Assembly (NCBI RefSeq): GCF_000192795.1
Contig: NW_007360636.1
Location: 1 to 64,000, forward strand
Direction: 5' to 3'
Origin: Vavraia culicis subsp. floridensis
Taxonomy: Eukaryota; Microsporidia; Pleistophoridae
DNA: 64,000 nucleotides
Under the pieces are notes generated by a model that was given only the letters and a program-made list of their open reading frames with translations, made no database searches and had not been told where the DNA came from. The position numbers were made by a program, and so were the translations under genes. Below are positions 51,663-59,839 of the stretch, piece after piece. Every line of letters begins with the position of its first letter. The stretch's first letter is position 1.

Positions 51663-52205
51663 ATGGACGAGCTGTACAAAAAATACGTTGATCTTCTGAA
51701 AGAGAATAGCACGCTCAAATTGAGGATAGCAGCGCTTGAACACGAGCTGTCAAAGAATGGAGAGACAGGCAGAGCGGTGCACGACCACAAAGAGAACGAG
51801 AACAACGCCTTTCTGATCGAGAGGATAGATAGGCTGGAAAAAGAAAAGCTGGTGTGGGACAGGGCTGGTGCAGGGTGCACGACGGGTGCGCACCAAGAGG
51901 AAATAAAGCAGTTGAACGACCACTACAAGGCCATCCTGAAGGACTTTCGCACGAACATAACGGGTCTGCTCGGTTTCAAGGTTGATATGATCGATGATGC
52001 CGTGCACCTGCACTCGCTGTACTCGTTTGACAGGAGCGATGTGTTCTCGTTCAATGTCAATGGCAGCTGCTACGAAATGGTGAACAACCATTTTGCGGAG
52101 GGGTACAAGAGGGAGATAGAGACGTACGTGGTGAAGGGACGGAGTGTGCCTGCCCTGTTAGCACATGTTACGCTTGATTTGTTTAGCAAGAGGACCTTTC
52201 AGTGA
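51663..52205 (+). CDS. MAD1: minimal Mad1-like spindle checkpoint protein
   Basis: 180 residues. A coiled coil (residues 1-105, DELYKKYVDLLKENSTLKLR onward) leads into the Mad1 C-terminal head: ITGLLGFKVDMIDD, VHLHSLYSFDRSDVFSFNVN, then an acidic helix and GRSVPALLAHVTLDLFSKRT. The last two follow the family's 'L.s.Ya....d.l.F' and '..SIPaFLs..TlelF'. In other eukaryotes Mad1 carries Mad2 to unattached kinetochores, and the head binds Bub1. The usual protein is 600-750 residues; here nearly all of the long coiled coil and the Mad2-binding segment seem absent. So it may only keep the Bub1/kinetochore function. Confidence 0.7.
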   Translation: MDELYKKYVDLLKENSTLKLRIAALEHELSKNGETGRAVHDHKENENNAFLIERIDRLEKEKLVWDRAGAGCTTGAHQEEIKQLNDHYKAILKDFRTNITGLLGFKVDMIDDAVHLHSLYSFDRSDVFSFNVNGSCYEMVNNHFAEGYKREIETYVVKGRSVPALLAHVTLDLFSKRTFQ

Positions 52206-52960
52206 GTGAAACGTGTGTTTGGTGGGGCTGTGGTGATCAGGAGCATTCGTTGGCGTGTCCCGGTAACGCGCATGTATTCGTGCCGAACAAAGGACGTGGC
52301 CAATAAAAGCACTTGTAGAGAGAATGATGTTAAATTATGAGGGTCTTTCAAGCGTACCGTTCGTCAATCTCAACCGGGTGGTGCGGTCCTGAACATATCC
52401 AGGGAATGTTCTCATAGGACCGTGATACGTCTCTTTACAGCTGTGCCTCTGCAGCCGGTGTGCCTGTTTCTCTTGAAGAACTAAAATTACTTTTAGGTGC
52501 AGAGTGCGTCAGCATCAAACGGGCGTGGTTCTCCAACAGTAATGGTGCACACACGTGTTGGTGCTTTGGAAGGAACACAGTCGTTTGTTACGATTCGTCG
52601 CTCTTGTGTGGCTGCGCGTGAACCGAGAGCTGTGTTATGAGCTTGGTGGGCCCGTAAGAAATTTTCTATTCCTGACGTTTTGGTTGAAACGTAAGAAAAG
52701 GTTGAATGATTGATCGCAGGATTTACGTGAAGGGCTGTTCGGTGTTTTGCTAAAATTTTGGTTGCCAGGTACTCTGATGGCCGTTAATGGTCGCATCGTG
52801 CGCACTACGATGCTTGTCTGCGTTGCACTCGGTACCAAAAACGGACCTGATGATGCGGTGCCAGGGCCCCCTGCTGGAAGACTGCCGTTCCCTGAACAAC
52901 ACCTTTAACACGGATCACCATACGCACAGGCACGTCCACCTCCTATAATTACACGTTTAT
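52206..52960. other. convergent intergenic region, no gene seen
   Basis: No supported ORF or repeat. Confidence 0.5.
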
Positions 52961-54121
52961 TTAACCGCCCCGCATCTTCTCCATATCCCTTTCAATTCCT
53001 GCCAGCTCATAGACCAGGGTGTCAATCTTAGGATAATAAACATCATCACCAACGCTATTCATCTTCACGTCCAGGTCGGCGTGTTTCTTGAACTTGTCCC
53101 TCAATGCCTGCAATTTATCAAGAAGCGTATCGGTGTGCACGCCATTCACGGCCGTGGTTGTTTCTTTGGGCTGTTCTTCCTTTTTATGTATCTCGGTGGT
53201 TGCCTTGGTACCGTCTGGCAGGGTCTCCTTCCGCTTCTCGATTGTTTCCTTTGGTTTGTCCGATGATTTCTTATCTGACTGTGTTTTTTCTGATGAGGTC
53301 TTATCCGGTGCAGTCGTGTCAGATAACGTTTTATCAACTGATGTCTTTTCGATTGACGTGCCTTTGTCCGATGACGTAATAACCGTGTCGGTGTGAGCTG
53401 CGCCTGTCTCATCACTGGCCGTAACCACCGTGTGTTCATCCGGGTGTTTCACCTTTACGGTCTCCGAGAATGTTCCATCCGGATGGGTAACCTTCACCGT
53501 ATCGGTGGTCACCTCTCCCCCCGCATCCGTGCTCCTCTTCTCGACCACGTGCTCGCTTTCCTTCAACTTCCTGTTGAGCAGCTCATCCGCCCTGTCAATC
53601 ACCCCTTTGATGCCGCCCAACGCCTCATCCTCCCTTTCCTCCAAGTTCTTCGTGATTTCACCCTCGTTCAGCTTGCTGAGCACCTCCTTATCGATCATAT
53701 CCTTGGCCTTCTCACCCAGCTCCTCGGTCTTCTTCGCATACTCATCCCTTACCTTTGTTACTTTGTCAGCGGCATCGTCAATCACGTTCTTTATGGTTGA
53801 ATTCACGTTCTGTTCCAAATCGTCCTTGGCAGTTTTGAGTTTGCTACCCACGTTCTTTAGGAAGTCTCCCGTTTTGTCGCCCACGTTCTCCAGTATTGAA
53901 ACGGTTTCGCCCGTTTCTGCATCGATGGCTTCGGTCTCAGCCACCTTCTCCTTTACCACCTTGACCGGTGAAGCGGTGATATCCCCGTCATTTTTTAGGA
54001 TGTTTTCCACCTCTTTCATCGTTTTCAGGCCCGGATGGTAGTCAACGGGTGGGGAAGGATTTGTAAGATCAACGCAATCGTCCATAAAAGTGCGTATGAA
54101 TGATACGAAGCTGAGCAACAT
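52961..54121 (-). CDS. long amphipathic-helix protein, LEA-like, possibly secreted
   Basis: 386 residues. The N-terminus (MLLSFVSFIRTFMDD) is weakly signal-like. Residues about 80-200 form a long Lys/Asp/Glu/Ala/Val-rich amphipathic helix region (GSKLKTAKDDLEQNVNSTIK, VTKVRDEYAKKTEELGEKAK), close in style to LEA or apolipoprotein-type helices. Residues 205-245 carry DTVKVTHPDGTFSETVKVKH, a doubled VKV.HPD motif. Residues 250-330 are Thr/Ser/Lys/Asp-rich with SSDK/SVDK/SEKTQSDK repeats. A short helical end follows. TTTATAAAAG lies 20-29 bases before the ATG, as in other secreted genes. A role in spore interior or wall hydration is a guess. Confidence 0.6.
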   Translation of the reverse strand: MLLSFVSFIRTFMDDCVDLTNPSPPVDYHPGLKTMKEVENILKNDGDITASPVKVVKEKVAETEAIDAETGETVSILENVGDKTGDFLKNVGSKLKTAKDDLEQNVNSTIKNVIDDAADKVTKVRDEYAKKTEELGEKAKDMIDKEVLSKLNEGEITKNLEEREDEALGGIKGVIDRADELLNRKLKESEHVVEKRSTDAGGEVTTDTVKVTHPDGTFSETVKVKHPDEHTVVTASDETGAAHTDTVITSSDKGTSIEKTSVDKTLSDTTAPDKTSSEKTQSDKKSSDKPKETIEKRKETLPDGTKATTEIHKKEEQPKETTTAVNGVHTDTLLDKLQALRDKFKKHADLDVKMNSVGDDVYYPKIDTLVYELAGIERDMEKMRGG

Positions 54122-54140
54122 GTAGGACGAGATAAGACGC

Positions 54141-54150
54141 CTTTTATAAA
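54141..54150 (-). promoter_or_regulatory. TATA box of amphipathic-helix protein gene
   Basis: TTTATAAAAG on the minus strand, 20-29 bases before ATG 54121. Confidence 0.5.
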
Positions 54151-54979
54151 GATGATGTGTTTTTCATTTGATCGATTTCAATCGTTCTGTTTTATCGTGC
54201 GTCTTTTTAATGGTGCGAGTGCCGTTTTGTTTTAGTGTGCTGGTCTGCGTTCATTGGTGCAGCCTATGACAGCGTACCTAATTTGACGGGTTACACGTTC
54301 TGTTATGGGCGTAGTTGCAAGGATCTGCCGCACAGATTACGTTGCAGCACCTCATCGTGCAACGAACACGTGCGATCACCGGTGCAGTTTATCACTCCTG
54401 GTGAATGATCAGCCTTTGATTGCCCAGCACCTCATCGTGCAACGGCCAAAACAGCAAGCACTGAAAAGGGGCCGTGCCGTGCACATGCAAAAGAAGTCCA
54501 CGGCCCAGCCGTAAAAAACGTGCACCCCACCGTACGTTAACACAGCGCATCACCCGTTCATTTCCAATCAACGATCCAGCACGCAGTATTCACCGTCCTA
54601 CATCACCTACAAGGCTCTGCCCGTGTCACACTCAATTCAATTTGCTTAACACCTCAGTTCCACTAAAACAGTTGCTTAGAACGAAGTTGCAGCACAGAAC
54701 AAGAGTTTCATCCTCTGCGGACTAACGAACGTATCACTGCTCGTGTGTACTTCAGTTCTGGTCACTGTTTGCAATGTTGTTGTGTTATTGTACCAGCTGT
54801 GGTATTTCCGTTCGTAAAACACGGTAACGGTTAGCTATGCTACGCACCAGCAGTGTAGAACCATGCTTACCTGTTACAAATCATAATTTACAATTCGTAA
54901 TTTTATCACCTTCTATTACAAATCGTATTAGTTCACAGCATCACGCACAAAAAAGTGCTCGTCCTCATTCGGCACAACC

Positions 54980-55169
54980 ATCAATCCTCAACTCAACCAC
55001 CAATCCTCAACTCAACCATCAATCCTCAACTCAACCACCAATCCTCAACTCAACCATCAATCCTCAACTCAACCACCAATCCTCAACTCAACCATCAATC
55101 CTCAACTCAACCACCAATCCTCAACTCAACCATCAATCCTCAACTCAACCATCAATCCTCAACTCAACC
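54980..55169. repeat. 19-bp minisatellite, 10 copies
   Basis: Units AYCAATCCTCAACTCAACC. Copies 1-9 alternate strictly between ATC and ACC starts, so the real unit is a 38-bp dimer. Because 19 is not a multiple of 3, several frames stay open. Confidence 0.95.
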
Positions 55170-56052
55170 ACACTTATCAAGTATCTCCATTGCTCCGCTC
55201 CATTATCGTAAATAATTTATTTTAAGCATTTTTATGTGAATGCTTGCAGCACCGCTCATCTACTCTCCATTCTAGTACGTGCTGTCAAGCGATGTGCACT
55301 GCTTTACCTCAAACCTGACAGGAATGAAATATCCGTGCCAAAGTGGTTCAATACATTAAAAATGATTGATCTATCACCCTGCAGCACTCATAAAGACAGA
55401 AATAGCAGCAAATCATTTTTATTATTGACGATGAGTTGAAATGAGGAACAAAAGCGGTACGGTGCAGGGATGTTCATTAATGTTGAATAAAGGAGCAGAA
55501 GTACAGAACATTGCACCATTACTCATTCTCATACGTATTCCGATCTCATTCTCATTCCCCATGCCGTCTGGTACACCACAACTCATCAAACCCAACCGTT
55601 AACAACACGTCAATACGAGCTACCCATCTATGAATGGTTCTTTACAACACGTTGTACTGCCCGTTATTACGTGCATGGTGCTTATCACCATGCACAGATC
55701 GTACGGTTATTACGTAGGATGAGGTGCGTGACGTGTTGTTGCAGATAAACGGTTCTAACAGGTTACTCGATCTACGGTCCTACTCCACGATCTGTAACAT
55801 CTTAATGAGTGGTGCACTCAGTTTCGTTTCCGATACGGGGAGCAGAATAAATGGTGGTTGGTCGGTGGTGTGAGCTGAGTTGATCAGCACCACGGAATAA
55901 ACGTGAACTGTAGCAAACATTGGAATCAAAACGGTAGTAAAAAATTGTAAAATGGCTATTCTACCATACTATTCATGTCATGTACCATTCCTCATCCCAG
56001 TTTAATTACGCTACGCCCACACGTTTTAAGTGCTAATTTACTCACAGCCCTG

Positions 56053-56056
56053 CCCC
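56053..56056 (+). promoter_or_regulatory. start-proximal CCCC of TGT gene
   Basis: CCCTGCCCC directly adjoins ATG 56057. Confidence 0.5.
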
Positions 56057-57619
56057 ATGCCGTTCAAAATACTAAAAAGGTGCACAAAGACAAACGCTCG
56101 CACATCAACACTCATCCTCAATCACCACAGCGCATCTCTTCCCACCTTCATGCCGGTCGCTACGCACGGCATTCTGAAAGCAAAACATGTGTACGAGGAT
56201 GAAATAATACTGGGCAATACGTTTCATCTGAGGAACTTGAACAGGGACTTGCACGATTTTATGGGGGTGAAAGGAGGGATGCTCACTGATAGTGGAGGGT
56301 TTCAGATCATAAGTTTGAGAAATAGTGTGAATGAGGATGGTGTGGTTTTTTTGGATTATAGCTGTGATGGCAGGAGGATAAGTGATGTTGAGAATGATGG
56401 AGGTGCTGAGAATGATGGAGGTGCTGAGAATGATGGAGGTGCTGGGAATGATAGAGGTGCTGAGAATGATAGAGGTGCTGGGAATGAAGGAGGTGTTGAG
56501 AATGAAGGAGGTGCTGGGAATGAAGGAGGTGCTGAGAATGATGGAGGTGCTGAGAAAGCACATCACAGCTGTGGTGGTAGTGCGGTGGATAATCTGCAGT
56601 ACTGCAGGAACGTGTACTGCTTAAACACGAAGTGCACAGGCTGTACATTCACGCTCACCCAAAAGACGGCATACCTCAGCAGTGCACCCAACACAGCATT
56701 GCAGAAACACTTCCTGCTTACGCCCGAGAAGAGCATAGCAATACAAAACGTGCTAAATTCTGACATTGCCATGCAGCTGGATGATGTAATACGACCATGC
56801 TCACCCAAAAATAGGCATCTAACGGCCGTGAAGAGAAGTATTAGGTGGCTGGACAGGTGCTTGGCGCACACGCAGAACAGCACACAACTGCTGTTCCCTA
56901 TCGTGCAGGGCGGTCTGTTCAACGATCTGAGAATGCTCAGTGTTGATGAAATCGTACGTAGAGGAGCGCAGGGCATTGCTATTGGCGGGTTGTGTGGCGG
57001 TGAGGATAAAAAGATGTTCTGTGACGTTGTGTTTAGCACGGTGAATTACATCAGGGAAAGGATTGAATGCCCTGTTTATGTGATGGGTGTTGGTTATCCG
57101 GAGGATATCGTTGTTAGTGTTATGTTGGGCAGTGACATGTCGGATTGTGTGTATCCCACGCGTACTGCTCGGTTTGGCAGGATGTTTACGGATTATGGAG
57201 ATATTAACGTTAATTCGTTCGTGGATGATGGTTTAAAACGTACAACGAGTGCTAACTCTTCGAAAGACCCTTCAAGTCATACAAGAAATGCTAATCATTC
57301 AAAGAACCCTTCCAATCACACAAGAAAGCGTGCGTACACCGGTACGGTAATTCGTAACGGCGCGGTTTACAACGGATGCGAATGCCAGACCTGCACACGC
57401 TTTTCCATAAATTATCTAAAAATGATACGTAACACACCTAATTTTTGCATATTAATGACAGAGCACAATCTGTTCTACCTAAGAGGACTGATTAGTAGGA
57501 TGAAAAGAGGAATTGAGAACGGTACGCTGGACGTATTTATAAAGGAATGGATGATGAAAAGGTTTGGAGGGGATGTGCCTGATTGGGTTAAGCATGCCTA
57601 TAATTTGGTGAATATATGA
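56057..57619 (+). CDS. QTRT1: queuine tRNA-ribosyltransferase catalytic subunit (TGT/QTRT1)
   Basis: 520 residues. The enzyme swaps guanine-34 of Tyr, His, Asn and Asp tRNAs for queuine. Motifs in order: LPTFMPVATHG, IILGNTFHLR, MLTDSGGFQIISL (catalytic Asp), LTPEKSIAIQNVLNSDIAMQ with LDD, FPIVQGG, AIGGLCGGE (eukaryotic form), DCVYPTRTAR (nucleophile Asp) and the zinc site C.C..C in GCECQTCTRF with a later His in LMTEHNLFY. The human enzyme is about 400 residues; the excess is two inserts. One is a nine-fold ENDGGA repeat plus a Cys-containing stretch between DGRR and LLTPEKS. The other is Ser/Asn/His-rich before RAYTGTV. Catalytic residues are intact. The partner QTRT2 is not in this window. 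The parasite would have to obtain queuine from its host. Confidence 0.9.
   Translation: MPFKILKRCTKTNARTSTLILNHHSASLPTFMPVATHGILKAKHVYEDEIILGNTFHLRNLNRDLHDFMGVKGGMLTDSGGFQIISLRNSVNEDGVVFLDYSCDGRRISDVENDGGAENDGGAENDGGAGNDRGAENDRGAGNEGGVENEGGAGNEGGAENDGGAEKAHHSCGGSAVDNLQYCRNVYCLNTKCTGCTFTLTQKTAYLSSAPNTALQKHFLLTPEKSIAIQNVLNSDIAMQLDDVIRPCSPKNRHLTAVKRSIRWLDRCLAHTQNSTQLLFPIVQGGLFNDLRMLSVDEIVRRGAQGIAIGGLCGGEDKKMFCDVVFSTVNYIRERIECPVYVMGVGYPEDIVVSVMLGSDMSDCVYPTRTARFGRMFTDYGDINVNSFVDDGLKRTTSANSSKDPSSHTRNANHSKNPSNHTRKRAYTGTVIRNGAVYNGCECQTCTRFSINYLKMIRNTPNFCILMTEHNLFYLRGLISRMKRGIENGTLDVFIKEWMMKRFGGDVPDWVKHAYNLVNI
56390..56551 (+). repeat. 18-bp coding repeat inside TGT, nine copies
   Basis: Units GAGAATGATGGAGGTGCT and variants encode ENDGGA, GNDRGA, ENEGGA and GNEGGV. 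They are inserted in a surface loop of the enzyme. Confidence 0.95.
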
Positions 57620-58069
57620 GATATTAAAGACAGTTTTTGATAAAGTTGAGGTATTAAGCAGCAATTTGTTGAAATGCTTTATTAGGGGTATTACAAGCAC
57701 TTTTTAAACGCATACTTATCAAATGGTAATTAACGTTCTTTGATCACAAAAACGTTGATACCCAGTAATGTCTTTCAATGATGATGTATTAGGTTTACTA
57801 AATGCAATCGCTGAATAATGATTCGATTACGTGAGCTATTCTGCAATTGTTGTACAATAAAATTAATTTTGGTTCGTATCTATTGCTGTAACTCTAAATA
57901 AAGTAGTACGTGTACGAATGACGTGTCTAAACCAGGTATTCGTTTTATTCTTGCTTTTATACCATTTTTGCTCCTTCAAACTCCGCTCAAATACACTCAT
58001 AACTAAACATACAAGTACTTTAATTAGCATACAACGTTCTCTTCACCATACTACCACTGCTTATTACAC
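57620..58069. other. convergent intergenic region, nothing seen
   Basis: AT-rich spacer between TGT and the secreted helical protein. Confidence 0.5.
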
Positions 58070-59044
58070 TTACTGAAAACCTGGTAATATTCTCTGTAGA
58101 AAATCCTTATTTACAGAGTTCATCATTTCTTTTACCTTTTGCAGTGCATCATCAGATAAATCTGTAATGATTTTCCTTATCAAATCTGTTAGCATATCCA
58201 TATTTCTGGTAATCAGGTGTTTGATTTCTAAATTTCCTTGTGCAACTGTTTTAACGACCCCTTCATTTTCCAAAGTACTCAACTCTTCAACTAAAGTAGC
58301 TGTCCTATTTAGTATGTACTGTTTCTGTTCAACTACGTATGTTACAAGCGTTTCAACCATTTGTTTATTCTTTCGCGACGTATTGTTCATTGTACTAGTT
58401 ATAAATTCGTTTGCAATAGTATTCACTATCTTTGTAATGTTTTCAACGAGTTGTTCGTTATTTAGTGATATCTTTTTTATATCACTCTCATTTACAGGGT
58501 TGAAGTGCAACACGGTATCTCCCAATCTGTCAAAGTCCTCTAAAACACCTTTCAAAAGCTCGAAAATCTCTGAATTCCTATTCAAGAGTAATGTAGAATA
58601 CCTTACAAGCTTTTGCTCATGCGATTGTTCGACTAACGTGTACACGCCCGATCGGATTCTTTCAGCCAATAAGCTTAAATCCCAAGTCTTCTCTAAAAGT
58701 GGTTCTTGTGACAAATTCGTACAAATATTTATGAAATTATCATAGAACGTATCTTTGTTCTTTTCCATAATACTTCTTATTGTCACCACCTCTTCATCCG
58801 TTATTTTATTTGTCTCGAAGTTCATTTCCTCCAGTTTTACTAATATCCTCTTCTTAAGCTCCTCATCGACAGCACTGGTATTGTTCACTACCATCTTTAT
58901 AACACTTTCGATATCGGGTGTTAATAGATCCAAGGGACGAAATGCCTCGGTGGTTATCAAATGTTCAGGATTAGTTTTACTATCTTCAGATGATGCTATC
59001 ACTGTTCCATTGAACAATAGAACAACGATGTATAAAAAGATCAT
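58070..59044 (-). CDS. secreted helical orphan protein
   Basis: 324 residues. MIFLYIVVLLFNGTVIASS is a signal peptide. The rest is almost wholly alpha-helical and amphipathic, with regular Ile/Leu/Val spacing (KIVNTIANEFITSTMNN, LITRNMDMLTDLIRKIITDL) and no Gly-rich or Pro-rich parts. Only one Cys remains in the mature part. It could be an elongated coiled-coil or bundle protein outside the cell. Several N-x-S/T sites occur, but microsporidia are generally held to lack N-glycosylation. TATAAATAGG lies 18-27 bases before the ATG. Confidence 0.65.
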   Translation of the reverse strand: MIFLYIVVLLFNGTVIASSEDSKTNPEHLITTEAFRPLDLLTPDIESVIKMVVNNTSAVDEELKKRILVKLEEMNFETNKITDEEVVTIRSIMEKNKDTFYDNFINICTNLSQEPLLEKTWDLSLLAERIRSGVYTLVEQSHEQKLVRYSTLLLNRNSEIFELLKGVLEDFDRLGDTVLHFNPVNESDIKKISLNNEQLVENITKIVNTIANEFITSTMNNTSRKNKQMVETLVTYVVEQKQYILNRTATLVEELSTLENEGVVKTVAQGNLEIKHLITRNMDMLTDLIRKIITDLSDDALQKVKEMMNSVNKDFLQRILPGFQ

Positions 59045-59839
59045 GAGTACTTTGTAGCACGCCTATTTATACTTTTTTAAGAAAAGCATTCTAGAATTAT
59101 TTAAGCTTATTTTCATGCATTAAGTGAGAAAGTACGAGATAATACCTAAAATAGCAATGTTTGTTATTATTTATGTTGCTTAATGTTGACATGAACAGAT
59201 CCAGAAAAGTTTTCGTTTAGTTGTGGCCGTATAAAGCGATGAAATAAACTTATTTAAGAGAAAAACACATGAAAGAATAATTTTATTAATTTTTGCTTTA
59301 TTGCGTATTTTGTATAAACATATCTTGCTTTATGAAACGATTTTGGTGACTGTTAGAGAATGCATGGCAGAGCAATAACAACGATTATGAAGTAATGTTT
59401 GATAGCGCAAGGTGTGAATCACGCAGCGATACAGTGAAAGACCTTTTCGCTCTTCTACGACGTAAAAAGATAGAGCCAAGCTTATGACACGTGAAGAGCA
59501 GTACATAAACTGTTTGTGTTTCTGGGCATTGCCCTGTTGTAAATTTGATTATCAACACTGTATTTAATTCTAGAGTAGCATAAAAATGCGAAATGCATAG
59601 TGGTACAGCTCCATACAGCATTTACAGTTGTATTAGAAATAAATGCATGAATAGCGCTTGAGAGTGTCTTTGTAGCACTCCTTATGAATCGGGCAATACC
59701 CCTGCTGTTGAACCAGGCAATACCTCTACTGCTAACAACACCAACCATTCCGTGCAAATAAACCATCCTCATTCTTCAGCTGCCCTCAATCTCTAAACAG
59801 TACAAAATTTTAAAAACGAGAGGGGTAACAAAAAAAGAT
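59045..59839. other. intergenic region, no gene seen
   Basis: Frames 59385-59772 on the minus strand have no support. An AAATTTTAAAAA run and GAGGGG (59794-59825 region) precede the next ATG. Confidence 0.45.
59062..59071 (-). promoter_or_regulatory. TATA box of secreted helical protein gene
   Basis: TATAAATAGG on the minus strand, 18-27 bases before ATG 59044. The best TATA match in the window. Confidence 0.55.

Larger units (their letters stand above)
54122..56056. other. 1.9-kb intergenic region with repeats
   Basis: Holds a 20-bp direct repeat (CAGCACCTCATCGTGCAACG at 54345-54364 and 54425-54444) and a 19-bp minisatellite (54980-55169). The frames through the minisatellite are not taken as genes. 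Confidence 0.5.

Noticed and set aside
54837..55215. ATG frame and overlapping frame through the 19-bp array
   Set aside because: Two frames are open over the same minisatellite, there is no start signal, and no unique domain.
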